38,143 nt of DNA from Haemophilus sp. (GCA_019423025.1 JAHZCD010000013.1:1-38143); one strand, 5' to 3'. Positions 15,337 through 25,200 are shown, numbered from the stretch's first letter. Translations and numbers: made by a program. The notes: generated by a model from the letters alone, not told the origin.

Positions 15337-17017
15337 TGTTATCCGTCCCTTGCTGTTTGTCAGTTTCAAGCGGTTGAACATCGTTTAAGCCCAACACACT
15401 GCCATACATCCATGAAGTAAATTCCGCTTCACGAATCGCTTCACCCCATGCAATAGGCTCAATACCGCGCCAACGCTCTTCCATGAAAGAGGTTAATTGT
15501 ATGGTAGATTGGCGAGGTGTTGCCACTTCAAAACGGTTCATTAAACCCGCCGCACGGCATGCGCAAAGCTCAGCTTGGCAAGTCCCCATACCCACACGAG
15601 TACGGCGACGTAAATCCACTAAGTTATTCACATTTAATTCATCAACAGCATAACGTACTTCACCCGCTGTCACGGCTTCACATTCACACACCATTGAACG
15701 ATCAAGACGTTCTTTATCTAATAAACGAGTGGCACGAGAACCATGACGATACACCGCTGAATAACGAATCGGACTTGGAAGTGAAATGACTTTCTGATTG
15801 GTTTCTGCACGGCTTTCACTTGAACCCGGTAATGGACGCTCTGCAGTCGTACAACGTGCTGTTTTGTTGAGCTTTTTACAAACGAGATCCGTTGCCCATT
15901 CTGCCATTAAGCGGTAAGTCATTAATTTACCGCCAGTGATGGTGATAAAGCCATCTAAGCCATCACGTTCTGCGTGGTCAAGTAACACGATACCACGACT
16001 TACGTTACGACCAGATGGGTCATCATCTGTTGCTACCAATGGACGAACCCCTGCATAAGCACGTAATACGCGAGTATGACGCAAGCTTGGTGCGAGTTTT
16101 TCCCCTTCACGGAAAAGAATATCCACTTCTTCTGGGGTCACTTCCATGTTATCAATTTGATCGTAAGGAATACGGCTAGAGGTTGTACCGATAACACAAA
16201 TGGTATCACCTGGCACAAGAATGTCCGCATCCGCCGGTTTACGACAGCGGTTAATCACCATTTTGTTGATACGGTGCCCCATGACAAGTAATGCGCCTTT
16301 TGCTGGGAACATTTTGATTTTGAGATCCGCATATTCTGCGATGCCTTGTCCCCAAATACCGCCTGCATTAACAACTAATGGCGCAAAGAATTTACGGTTT
16401 ACACGATTTTTGTGATCGTAAACATCTACACCGATTACTTTGCCACCTTCGCGAATTAAGTTTTTCACTTCGCAATAAGTGAACATTTTTGCACCGTTTT
16501 CAGTCGCGTCCATCACGTTGGAGGCGGTTAAACGGAAAGGATCGATTGAACCATCTGGCACAACTACTGCACCGACTAAATCTGGGTTTACCGATGGCTC
16601 CATAATTTGGGCAAGTTTAGGATCAATGGCGACCGCTTCAATACCGGATTTGGTACAACTTTCGATGAACGTTTTTTGATAATCAAGGGAATCTTCAGGT
16701 AAGGTGATAAATAAACCTTCTGTTTCATCCACGCAGTGACGAGCGATATTGCGCAGAATTTTATTTTCTTTAATACATTCTTCTGCTGATTCCTGATCGT
16801 TCACGGCATAACGCGCACCACTATGTAACAAACCGTGGTTACGACCTGTTGCGCCTGTCGCAATATCACGACGCTCTAATAAAATACAGTTAATTCCACG
16901 CAATGCACAGTCACGAGCAATCCCCGCACCTGTTGCACCGCCACCAATGATAATCACATCCGTCGAGATAGGTGAAAAATCACCCACATCACGATACATA
17001 TTAGGCGATAATCCCAT
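15326..17017 (-). CDS. glpA: Anaerobic glycerol-3-phosphate dehydrogenase subunit A
   Basis: 563 residues from the ATG at 17017, which follows GGGGGT and gives MGLSPNMYRDVGDF; the frame runs 20 codons further upstream with a hydrophobic stretch not found in the family. GlpA oxidises glycerol-3-phosphate to dihydroxyacetone phosphate. FAD-binding motif 'DVIIIGGGATGAGIARDCAL' is followed by 'RRDIATGATGRNHGLLHSGARYAV'; the C-terminal region has the BFD-like cysteine motif 'CECEAVTAGEV ... CQAELCAC'. It heads the glpABC operon, divergent from glpT, and two CRP sites lie in the shared upstream region. Confidence 0.96.
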   Translation of the reverse strand: MGLSPNMYRDVGDFSPISTDVIIIGGGATGAGIARDCALRGINCILLERRDIATGATGRNHGLLHSGARYAVNDQESAEECIKENKILRNIARHCVDETEGLFITLPEDSLDYQKTFIESCTKSGIEAVAIDPKLAQIMEPSVNPDLVGAVVVPDGSIDPFRLTASNVMDATENGAKMFTYCEVKNLIREGGKVIGVDVYDHKNRVNRKFFAPLVVNAGGIWGQGIAEYADLKIKMFPAKGALLVMGHRINKMVINRCRKPADADILVPGDTICVIGTTSSRIPYDQIDNMEVTPEEVDILFREGEKLAPSLRHTRVLRAYAGVRPLVATDDDPSGRNVSRGIVLLDHAERDGLDGFITITGGKLMTYRLMAEWATDLVCKKLNKTARCTTAERPLPGSSESRAETNQKVISLPSPIRYSAVYRHGSRATRLLDKERLDRSMVCECEAVTAGEVRYAVDELNVNNLVDLRRRTRVGMGTCQAELCACRAAGLMNRFEVATPRQSTIQLTSFMEERWRGIEPIAWGEAIREAEFTSWMYGSVLGLNDVQPLETDKQQGTDNNEF

Positions 17018-17137
17018 TGTTACCCCCAAAGCCAAAATATTAATAAAAAGAAACGTAAAAACTGTTACAAATTCCATGGCTATTGTATGGGAGAGCGGTT
17101 AAATTCACAACATTTTGAGCGAAAAAGAAAGCTGTTT

Positions 17138-17153
17138 TGTGAGACAGATCACA
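17138..17153. promoter_or_regulatory. CRP site 1 in glpA-glpT intergenic region
   Basis: TGTGA-GACAGA-TCACA is a perfect match to the CRP consensus halves. It is nearer to glpA, 121-136 bases upstream of its start codon. Confidence 0.85.
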
Positions 17154-17189
17154 CAATTTTCGAATTCGCTCATTTGTTAAAAAATATTT

Positions 17190-17205
17190 TGTGAAACGCA
17201 TCACA
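17190..17205. promoter_or_regulatory. CRP site 2 in glpA-glpT intergenic region
   Basis: TGTGA-AACGCA-TCACA, perfect in both halves, lies 52 bases from site 1. A possible glpT -10 hexamer TATTAT (17245-17250) would place this site near -60 to -62, the usual class I activation position. Confidence 0.85.
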
Positions 17206-17308
17206 TTTTTGAATTATTTCCCTTTTTAATTTCTATTTTTATTTTATTATGCACGCTATCCCCAGCATGGGGGTGGACTCATAATTAAAATGATATTGGA
17301 GAGAAATT

Positions 17309-18751
17309 ATGTTTGGACCATTTAAACCCGCTCCGCATATTGCGGAACTTCCAGCGGAGAAAATTGATTCCACGTATAAACGCTTACGTTGGCAAGTGTT
17401 TGCAGGGATCTTCTTTGGTTATGCTGCTTACTATTTTGTACGTGCAAACTTTGACTTAGCACAACCCGGTTTAATTCAACAGGGCTTGTACACTAAAGCG
17501 CAACTAGGTGTTATCGGCTCAGCGGCTGGTCTTGCCTACGGTTTATCTAAGTTCGTCATGGCAGGTATGTCTGACCGTTCGAACCCTCGCGTATTCTTAC
17601 CATTTGGTTTATTGCTTTCTGGTCTTTGTATGACCATGATGGGTTTATTCCCATGGGCAACCTCTGGCGTTGCCATCATGTGGGTAATGATCTTCTTAAA
17701 TGGTTGGTTCCAAGGTATGGGTTGGCCTCCATGTGGTCGTACAATGGTACACTGGTGGTCTAAATCAGAACGCGGTACTATCGTATCTATCTGGAATACC
17801 GCGCACAACATCGGTGGTATGATGCCGGGTGCAATGGTGCTATTAGCGAGTGCCGTCTTCTTCAGCACTCATGGTGTCGAAGCACAAGCAAAAGATATTT
17901 GGCAACAATCCCTCTACTATCCGGGTATTGCTGCAATGATCTGTGCAATTCCAGTTTACTTCGTGATGCGTGATACTCCACAATCTTGTGGTTTACCATC
18001 AATCGAAAAATGGCGTAATGACTACCCAGATGACTATAACGAAAAAACTTACGAAAACGATTTAAGCACAAAAGAAATCTTCGTAACTTATGTATTGAAA
18101 AACAAATTGTTATGGTACATCGCGATTGCTAACGTATTCGTATACTTAATCCGCTACGGCGTATTAAAATGGTCTCCGGTTTACTTAAGTGAAGTAAAAC
18201 ACTTCAACATCAAAGGTACCGCATGGGCTTACACAATCTATGAATTAGCAGCAGTTCCAGGTACATTATTATGTGGTTGGGTATCAGATAAAGTCTTCAA
18301 AGGTAAACGTGGTTTAACCGGTTTCATCTTCATGATCTTAACTACAGCCGCAGTTGTAGCATACTGGATGAACCCAGCTACACCTGAAGCAGAGCTTGCA
18401 AACTACTCAGCTTGGTATGAAAACCCATATCAATTAACTGACTTCATCTTAATGACCTTAATCGGTTTCTTAATCTACGGTCCTGTAATGTTAATCGGCT
18501 TACACGCTCTTGAGCTTGCACCGAAAAAAGCAGCAGGTACAGCAGCAGGTTTCACCGGTTTATTCGGTTACTTAGGTGGTACTGTGTCAGCTTCAGCTGT
18601 TATCGGTTGGGCAGCACAACATTACGGCTGGGACGGCGGTTTCTACGTCATGATCGGTGGTGGTGTCTTAGCGGTATTATTACTCTTCATCGTAATGGTT
18701 GAAGAAGGCAAACACAAAGCAAGATTAGGCGATACCTACGGTACTAAATAA
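17309..18751 (+). CDS. glpT: Glycerol-3-phosphate transporter GlpT
   Basis: 480 residues, major facilitator superfamily, organophosphate:phosphate antiporter subfamily. It exchanges glycerol-3-phosphate for inorganic phosphate across the inner membrane. Twelve hydrophobic segments can be followed; family motifs include 'GYAAYYFVRANFDLAQP' (with the substrate-contacting Arg near residue 45), 'GLSKFVMAGMSDRSNPR', 'GWFQGMGWPPCGRTMVHWW' and 'LIRYGVLKWSPVYLSE' with the second binding Arg. A GGAGAG ribosome site precedes the ATG. It is divergent from glpA and upstream of glpQ, so imported substrate feeds GlpABC. Confidence 0.97.
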   Translation: MFGPFKPAPHIAELPAEKIDSTYKRLRWQVFAGIFFGYAAYYFVRANFDLAQPGLIQQGLYTKAQLGVIGSAAGLAYGLSKFVMAGMSDRSNPRVFLPFGLLLSGLCMTMMGLFPWATSGVAIMWVMIFLNGWFQGMGWPPCGRTMVHWWSKSERGTIVSIWNTAHNIGGMMPGAMVLLASAVFFSTHGVEAQAKDIWQQSLYYPGIAAMICAIPVYFVMRDTPQSCGLPSIEKWRNDYPDDYNEKTYENDLSTKEIFVTYVLKNKLLWYIAIANVFVYLIRYGVLKWSPVYLSEVKHFNIKGTAWAYTIYELAAVPGTLLCGWVSDKVFKGKRGLTGFIFMILTTAAVVAYWMNPATPEAELANYSAWYENPYQLTDFILMTLIGFLIYGPVMLIGLHALELAPKKAAGTAAGFTGLFGYLGGTVSASAVIGWAAQHYGWDGGFYVMIGGGVLAVLLLFIVMVEEGKHKARLGDTYGTK

Positions 18752-18760
18752 TCCATAAAT

Positions 18761-18796
18761 TAAAGGCGACAGGCGAAGGCTTGCCGCCTTTTTTAT
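18761..18796 (+). terminator. Terminator after glpT
   Basis: AAAGGCG (18761-18767) pairs with CGCCTTT (about 18785-18791) followed by a T run. It separates glpT from glpQ, which has its own ribosome site and an uptake signal (18820-18828) upstream. Confidence 0.7.
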
Positions 18797-18844
18797 TACA
18801 AAAAACAACTGAATTTTTAACCGCACTTTCAAGGAGAACACACC

Positions 18845-19930
18845 ATGAAACTCAAAACTTTAGCGCTTTCTTTATTAGCTGCAGGCGTACTTGCAGGATG
18901 TAGCGCACACTCTTCTGTGGACACTATGAAATCAGACAAAATTATCATTGCTCACCGTGGTGCAAGTGGTTACTTACCAGAGCATACGCTTGAATCTAAA
19001 GCGCTTGCATTTGCACAACACGCAGACTACTTAGAACAAGACTTAGCGATGACAAAAGATGGTCGTTTAGTTGTTATCCATGACCACTTCTTAGACGGCT
19101 TAACTGATGTCGCGAAAAAATTCCCTAATCGTCATCGTAAAGATGGTCGTTACTATGTAATCGACTTCACCTTAAAAGAAATTCAAAGTTTAAATATGAC
19201 TGAAAACTTTGAAACTAAAGACGGTAAACAAGTTGCAGTATATCCGGGCCGTTTCCCACTTTGGAAATCACACTTCAAAATCCATACTTTTGAAGATGAG
19301 TTAGAATTTATTCAAGGTTTAGAAAAATCAACTGGTAAAAAAGTCGGTATCTACCCTGAAATCAAAGCACCTTGGTTCCACCACCAAAACGGCAAAGACA
19401 TTGCAGTTGAAACCCTTAAAGTGTTGAAAAAATACGGTTACGACAAGAAATCTGACATGGTTTACTTACAAACCTTCGACTTCAATGAGTTAAAACGTAT
19501 CAAAAACGAATTGCTACCAAAAATGGGCATGGATTTAAAACTTGTTCAATTAGTGGCATACACCGACTGGCATGAAACTGAAGAAAAAGATGCGAAAGGC
19601 AAATGGGTGAACTACGATTACGATTGGATGTTCAAACCAGGCGCAATGGCAGAAGTGGTAAAATATGCTGATGGTGTTGGTCCAGGCTGGTACATGTTAG
19701 TGGATAAAGAAAAATCTAAACCAGGCAATATCGTATACACCCCATTAGTGAAAGAACTTGCACAATACAAAGTGGAGTTACACCCATACACCGTGCGTAA
19801 AGATGCGTTACCTGAATTCTTCACTGATGTAAATCAAATGTACGATGCGTTATTGAATAAATCTGGTGCAACTGGTGTATTCACCGACTTCCCAGATACT
19901 GGCGTTGAGTTTTTGAAAAAACAAAAATAA
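18845..19930 (+). CDS. glpQ: Glycerophosphodiester phosphodiesterase, protein D-type lipoprotein
   Basis: 361 residues. The N-terminus is a lipoprotein signal with lipobox LAGC (Cys20), so it is lipid-anchored. GDPD domain motifs: 'IIIAHRGASGYLPEHTLES' (catalytic His-Arg and Glu) and 'VVIHDHFLDGLT' (second His), with metal-binding 'YPEIKAPW' and 'DGVGPGWYML'. It hydrolyses glycerophosphodiesters to glycerol-3-phosphate and an alcohol such as choline. The sequence is very close to H. influenzae protein D (Hpd), a surface-exposed vaccine antigen reported to bind IgD and to supply choline for lipooligosaccharide. It lies directly downstream of glpT. An AAGGAG ribosome site precedes the ATG. Confidence 0.96.
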   Translation: MKLKTLALSLLAAGVLAGCSAHSSVDTMKSDKIIIAHRGASGYLPEHTLESKALAFAQHADYLEQDLAMTKDGRLVVIHDHFLDGLTDVAKKFPNRHRKDGRYYVIDFTLKEIQSLNMTENFETKDGKQVAVYPGRFPLWKSHFKIHTFEDELEFIQGLEKSTGKKVGIYPEIKAPWFHHQNGKDIAVETLKVLKKYGYDKKSDMVYLQTFDFNELKRIKNELLPKMGMDLKLVQLVAYTDWHETEEKDAKGKWVNYDYDWMFKPGAMAEVVKYADGVGPGWYMLVDKEKSKPGNIVYTPLVKELAQYKVELHPYTVRKDALPEFFTDVNQMYDALLNKSGATGVFTDFPDTGVEFLKKQK

Positions 19931-19948
19931 TACGTAAGTAAAAGTAAT

Positions 19949-19992
19949 AAAAAGAGCGGTCAAAATTTGTTGTGATTTTTGACCGCTCTTTT
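19949..19992. terminator. Bidirectional terminator between glpQ and the AT-rich gene
   Basis: Arms 19949-19965 and 19976-19992 (AGAGCGGTCAAAA type) pair over 17 bases around a 10-base loop, with A and T runs on both sides, suited to both converging genes. Confidence 0.85.
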
Positions 19993-20000
19993 CATTTAAC

Positions 20001-21080
20001 CTATAGTTCAAAGGGAGCTTTTTTTCCCATAAATTTGATATCTTCAGATGTCAAATTTAAGCATTTAGAAAAATCCAATTCATGATTATTAGAACTTCGG
20101 TCACCTATCTTTTCAAAATTATCTGGGCAGATTACTCTTACATCCCCAATATTAAATATAAGATATCCATTGATATAATAATTTTCTATGCCAGCTATAT
20201 TCTTATGAATTTTAATAGAATAATCAGCATTAAAGAAATCTAAAATATCTTTATTTTTTACTAAATACCATCCATTTTCTGATGAAGTTTGAGCTATGCC
20301 TATAGGCTTCAACATAATCCGTTGTAAATTAAATTTATTTCCTACAGCAGATAGTAATAAAAACAGTAAAATATAAAGCATACACAAAAATGATAAATAG
20401 CTTTTCCAATCTAAATCACACATACCTATAGAGACAAAATTCCCAAACATTAGAAATAGCAAAAAACAAAAAACCAAAATGCAAAACAATAAATAACTAT
20501 CACTTAATGAATCAGAGAAAATAAAAATACAAACAACAACAAGAAAAGGTGACAAAAAATGAAGAATTGAATAAACTAACAAAATAATTTTATTTTTAAC
20601 AGATGAAACACTATTAAAAGAATAAAAACAAAAACCAACTAAAAAATACAAAGAAACTAATAAATAAGAAACAATTATTTTTGATTCATTATCTAATTCA
20701 CCAGGGCCGGAAAGGAAAATAATACTCCAGAAAGCTAACACTGAAATTGGTTGCAATACCGTATATATCGCTTTATTACTTTCAACAAATATAAAAAAAC
20801 CATCCCCTCTATTAAAGGAAAGTCTTAACAAAAAACCAAAAAAACATACTGATGAAATACATAAAAAAAACAATAAAAAAAAGTATATAACTATAGAAAA
20901 TACTACATGAGGATAAAAACTAATCTGTGTAAAAACACCTAGTTTACCTATATTTTTTAAATAAATGAAAATATACAAAAAACCAGAAAATGATAAAAGC
21001 ACAGCAAATATTGACCATTTATCATAAAAAAACTTAAAGATATTTCTTTTTTTAGCATTGGATTTATACTTATCAACCAT
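20001..21080 (-). CDS. Unrecognised multi-pass membrane protein in an AT-rich patch
   Basis: 359 residues; I do not recognise the family. After a basic start (MVDKYKSNAKKR) there are about seven hydrophobic segments, roughly residues 26-44, 58-86, 107-125, 135-155, 164-190, 196-220 and 228-246, then a soluble C-terminal domain of about 110 residues containing 'KPIGIAQTSSENGWYLVKNKDI', 'YYINGYLIFNIGDVRVICP' and a Cys-containing tail. Base composition is clearly more AT-rich than all neighbours and codon use favours A/T endings; no uptake signal lies inside. No clear ribosome site precedes the ATG. It sits directly after a decayed purL 3' copy, which suggests transfer. It could be an orphan surface- or defence-related protein, but nothing in the sequence shows this. 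Confidence 0.7.
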   Translation of the reverse strand: MVDKYKSNAKKRNIFKFFYDKWSIFAVLLSFSGFLYIFIYLKNIGKLGVFTQISFYPHVVFSIVIYFFLLFFLCISSVCFFGFLLRLSFNRGDGFFIFVESNKAIYTVLQPISVLAFWSIIFLSGPGELDNESKIIVSYLLVSLYFLVGFCFYSFNSVSSVKNKIILLVYSILHFLSPFLVVVCIFIFSDSLSDSYLLFCILVFCFLLFLMFGNFVSIGMCDLDWKSYLSFLCMLYILLFLLLSAVGNKFNLQRIMLKPIGIAQTSSENGWYLVKNKDILDFFNADYSIKIHKNIAGIENYYINGYLIFNIGDVRVICPDNFEKIGDRSSNNHELDFSKCLNLTSEDIKFMGKKAPFEL

Positions 21081-21148
21081 AATAATATCAATTTAAATTT
21101 ATAGACAAAACAAAATAGAAGATAAATTAATTATCTATTATTCTTCCA

Positions 21149-21310
21149 CTAATTAAATTTTACTTTAGAATTTCTAAAAATTCTGTTCAAAGTAGCATCT
21201 TCAGGGCAATCTTCTGGATATCATTAGTGCTCATTGCTCGGAATACACTTTCTAGTGTTTGGTCTCATCATGACAATTCGCTTATGAATGTTATTAATTC
21301 ATTCTTTGTT
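21149..21310 (-). pseudogene. purL: Decayed second copy of the purL 3' end
   Basis: Read on the minus strand, this stretch resembles the last 50 or so codons of the intact purL at 22213. One frame gives YPEDCPEDATLNRIFRNSKV then KFN and a stop at 21149-21151, matching YPEDWSEDGAWMRIFRNARV-NFK of PurL. A shifted frame gives 'LESVFRAMST' against 'PERVFRAVSN', and another 'INNIHKRIVMM' against 'ISNVDGRIAAMM'. DNA over 21161-21230 aligns to 22225-22294 without a gap; one- or two-base indels follow. It is too diverged to be a fresh duplication and cannot encode anything. The remaining bases of the 299-base interval 21081-21379 hold only AT-rich DNA and the terminator below. Confidence 0.88.
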
Positions 21311-21333
21311 ATTAAGTTTTTCCATTTTAACAG

Positions 21334-21368
21334 AAAAAGACTTGCTGTTTATCCCAGCAAGCCTTTTA
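21334..21368 (-). terminator. Terminator after the RclC-like gene
   Basis: On the minus strand GGCTTGCTG and CAGCAAGTC arms (CTTGCTG 21341-21347; CAGCAAG 21355-21361) enclose a 7-base loop and are followed by a T run. Confidence 0.8.
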
Positions 21369-21379
21369 AAACCTATTTA

Positions 21380-22009
21380 CTACGCAAATTGCTTTTTATT
21401 ATCTAAATAGCGCTTCGCACATTCTGCTGCGGCAACTAAGCCCCCCGCCATCATAATAATATCTTTAATCACGAGTCGGCCGGCACCTGAGAGATATGGG
21501 AAGCCATAATTAGGTGTTGGGAAGTCCCCACCTAAATTCGGCACCCAGGTTTCTGGCGTAAATATCAGGAACGACAGCGTGACTATCGACATACCAAAGG
21601 TGAGTAAGCCTCCGAATAAACCTAATGTTGGAGACCAAATCCCCGCTAAGACTAAAATACCAATTGTCACAATGATTGCGCCAATAATATAAGAAGCGGT
21701 GTAGGTACCATTGGCTTTATGCCATTCGATATTTTTTGCGACCATTTTGCCTTCAGGGTTTTTATATAGGGTATATTCTTTCACTAAAACACCCTTATCA
21801 TTTGTCACTTCATTTGCACCGTTTTTGTAAAGGAAACTTAAGAAAGGACTATTTGACACAAAGTGTGCAATACCATCTGCCTCATATTGGCAAACTTTTA
21901 AACCTCCAATCCAAACCATCACAACACAAATCGCAATGCGGATAAAGTTAATAAATTGACGTTGCAATGGCGCAACAATATTAGCTAGCAATGTAACTAA
22001 ACTACTCAT
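21380..22009 (-). CDS. DUF417 membrane protein, RclC/YkgB-like
   Basis: 209 residues from the ATG at 22009, chosen because AAGGAG lies 6 bases upstream; the frame continues 16 codons further without a ribosome site. Four membrane segments are visible. It matches the DUF417 family: 'MVWIGGLKVCQYEADGIAHF', 'NSPFLSFLYKNG', 'VTLSFLIFTPETWVPNLGG' and 'GFPYLSGAGRLVIKDIIMMAGG' align with E. coli RclC (YkgB), an inner-membrane protein induced by and protecting against reactive chlorine species. The partner genes rclA, rclB and rclR are not adjacent. It lies between the intact purL 3' end and the decayed copy, so it may have entered with that rearrangement. Confidence 0.85.
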   Translation of the reverse strand: MSSLVTLLANIVAPLQRQFINFIRIAICVVMVWIGGLKVCQYEADGIAHFVSNSPFLSFLYKNGANEVTNDKGVLVKEYTLYKNPEGKMVAKNIEWHKANGTYTASYIIGAIIVTIGILVLAGIWSPTLGLFGGLLTFGMSIVTLSFLIFTPETWVPNLGGDFPTPNYGFPYLSGAGRLVIKDIIMMAGGLVAAAECAKRYLDNKKQFA

Positions 22010-22146
22010 TAAGAACTCCTTATATAGTTCAATGGATATAACGGGCATAATGCCCAAGAATTTTCATATAAAATATTTATATAAATTATTAACAATATTA
22101 CTCTCTAATATTGTTGGTATTTTTTTATTGCTAAGATTTATGCAAT

Positions 22147-22185
22147 AAAAAAAGAGATACCAATTTCTTAGTATCTCTTATTTTT
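22147..22185 (-). terminator. Terminator after purL
   Basis: AAGAGATAC (22152-22160) pairs with GTATCTCTT (22171-22179) around a 10-base loop; the A run on the left gives a T run on the minus strand. Confidence 0.85.
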
Positions 22186-22196
22186 AATTAATTTTC

Positions 22197-22212
22197 CGTG
22201 ACCAATTTCACA
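22197..22212. promoter_or_regulatory. CRP-like palindrome next to the purL stop
   Basis: CGTGA-CCAATT-TCACA has one mismatch to the CRP consensus. It lies immediately after the purL stop, about 190 bases upstream of the RclC-like gene, but the purL terminator lies between, so a role there is doubtful. Confidence 0.25.
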
Positions 22213-25200
22213 TTATTTGAAATTTACTCTCGCATTTCTAAAAATTCGCATCCATGCGCCATCTTCAGACCAATCTTCTGGATACCATGAATTGCTCACG
22301 GCACGGAATACACGCTCTGGGTGTGGCATCATCGCAGCAATACGACCATCGACGTTAGAAATGGCAGTAATCCCTAATACCGAACCATTCGGGTTGGCAG
22401 GATAGGTTTCCGTCACGTTTAAATGGCTGTCGATATATTGCGCCACAATCAAGTTTTGCGCTTGAAGTGCGGTCAAATTCTCAGGTGTTTTGAATTCGAC
22501 GCGACCTTCACCGTGAGAAACGGCAATCGGCATATGTGAACCTGCCATGCCTTTAAACCACAATGAGTTGGTGTCGTTGATTTTCACCATCGCAGCACGC
22601 GCTTCAAAACGTTCTGATTTATTACGCACGAAACGTGGCCAATTTTCTGCACCAGGAATAATTTCCGCAAGGGTGGAGATAAATTGACAGCCGTTACATA
22701 CGCCTAATGAAAGAGTGTTTTCATTGGCGAAAAATTGGCTGAATTGATCGCGTAATTGTGGGTTGAATAAAATGGATTTTGCCCAGCCGCCGCCCGCGCC
22801 TAATACGTCACCGTAAGAGAATCCACCACAGGCTACCATCGCGTTGAAGTCGTTTAAGTTGTAACGGCCTACCATTAAATCGCTCATGTGAACATCAATC
22901 GCCGCAAAGCCTGCACGATCAAAAGCGGCTGCCATTTCAACGTGGCTGTTTACGCCTTGTTCACGTAATACGGCTACTTTGGGTTTCACGCCTTTGCTGA
23001 TGTAAGGCGCAGCAATATCTTCATTTACATCATAGGTTAAGCAAGCCGATAAGCCTTTGTTGTCTGTTGCTTTTTTCGCTTCAAATTCTTGGTCTGCACA
23101 TTCTGGGTTATCACGTAAGCGTTGCATTTGGTGAGTGAGTTCTGCCCAAATACCGCGTAATTCAGAGCGTTTTTCGCTTAATAGTTTTTTGCTACCACGT
23201 GTGATTTCAAAACGATCTTCTGAGCTTACAGAACCGAGTTCATAAGTTAAACCAAGCAAGTCATGGGCTTTTAATACCTCACGCACGGCGCTTAATTCAC
23301 TTTCTGATACTTGGATTACCGCACCTAATTCTTCGTTGAATAACACAGCTAAATCATTATCGCCTAATGCAGAAATATCCACATCCACGCCACAGTTACC
23401 CGCAAATGCCATTTCTGCAAGCGTAGTAATTAAACCACCGTCTGAACGGTCGTGGTAAGCCAATAATTTACGTTCTGCCACCAATGCTTGCATTGCGTCG
23501 AAGAAATTTTTCAGTTTAGCTACGTTTACCACATCGGCTGGTTTATCACCTAATTGTTTATACACTTGCGCAAGTGCGGTCGCACCTAAGCGATTTTTTC
23601 TTTCACCTAAATCAATCAATAATAAACGGCTTGCACCTTTGTCTGTGCGCAATTGAGGTGTCACGGTTTTGCGTACATCTTCCACGCGAGCAAAAGATGA
23701 AATCACTAAAGAAAGTGGTGCGGTGACGGATTTTTTCTCACCATTTTCTTCCCAAGTGGTTTTCATTGACATAGAGTCTTTACCCACTGGAATGGTAATG
23801 CCTAACGCAGGGCAAAGTTCTTCACCCACTGCTTTTACCGCTTCATATAATCCAGCATCTTCACCACCGTGACCCGCTGCAGACATCCAGTTTGCAGACA
23901 GTTTGATACGTTTAATATCGCCAATGTTGGTACCCGCAATATTGGTAATGGATTCAGCCACCGCTAAACGTGCAGAAGCACCAAAATCTAATAATGCCAC
24001 CGGTGCACGCTCACCCATTGCCATAGCTTCACCGTGATAGCTATCTAATGATGCAGTTGTCACGGCCACATCAGACACTGGAATTTGCCATGGACCGACC
24101 ATTTGATCGCGCGCCACCATACCCGTTACCGAACGGTCACCAATGGTAATTAAGAAAGTTTTTTCTGCCACCACCGGTAAACGTAATACACGATGGAAGG
24201 CTTCTTTTAATTGAATATTTTCCGTTGCAAGCGGTCGATTTTCGACAGTTTTTGACGAAACCTCACGTGTCATTTTCGGGGTTTTGCCTAATAACACATT
24301 CATTGGTAAATCAATTGGATTATTGCCGAAATGGCTATCGTGTAAGGTTAAATGTTTCTCTTCCGTTGCCTCACCAATGACCGCAAACGGCGCACGCTCG
24401 CGTTCACAAAGTGCGGTAAATAATTCGAGTTTTTCTGGTGCAACCGCTAAGACATAACGTTCTTGCGATTCGTTACACCAAATTTCCAATGGCGACATGC
24501 CTTTTTCATCGCAAAGAATTGAGCGTAAATCAAATTTACCGCCACGTTCGCCATCGTGGACCAATTCAGGCATCGCGTTGGATAAACCACCCGCGCCCAC
24601 ATCGTGAATAAAGAGAATTGGGTTTTCATCACCTAATTGCCAGCAGCGGTCAATCACCTCTTGGCAGCGGCGTTCCATTTCTGGGTTTTCACGTTGAACG
24701 GAAGCAAAATCTAAATCTTCTTTTGATTTTCCGCTGTCCATCGAAGACGCTGCCCCACCGCCTAAGCCGATGTTCATAGCTGGGCCGCCTAATACGATCA
24801 ATTTCGCGCCAACGGGAATTTCGCCTTTTTGAACGTGTTCGCCACGAATATTACCGATACCGCCCGCTAACATAATCGGCTTGTGATAACCACGCACTTC
24901 TTCACCATTGAAACTGTTGACTTTCTCTTCATAGGTACGGAAATAGCCCAATAATGCAGGGCGACCAAATTCATTGTTAAATGCTGCGCCACCTAATGGG
25001 CCTTCAATCATAATATCTAAGGCTGAAGCGATACGGTTTGGTTTGGAAAGTGGATTTTCCCAAGGTTGTTCAAAGTTTGGAATGATAAGGTTTGATACAG
25101 AGAAACCGGTTAAACCTGCTTTTGGTTTTGCACCACGACCCGTTGCGCCTTCATCACGAATTTCACCGCCCGAACCCGTTGCGGCACCTGGGAATGGCGA

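Noticed and set aside
16992..17077. Longer GlpA start at 17077 giving a hydrophobic N-terminus.
   Set aside because: The extension has no family match and overlaps the regulatory region; the ATG at 17017 has a purine-rich ribosome site and matches Haemophilus GlpA length.
22197..22212. CRP-like palindrome as a promoter element for the RclC-like gene.
   Set aside because: One mismatch, and the purL terminator lies between it and the gene; kept only as a low-confidence site.
20001..22212. Possible mobile element with integrase, transposase or CRISPR near the AT-rich patch.
   Set aside because: No integrase, transposase, terminal inverted repeats or spaced repeats are visible; only the purL direct repeat remains.
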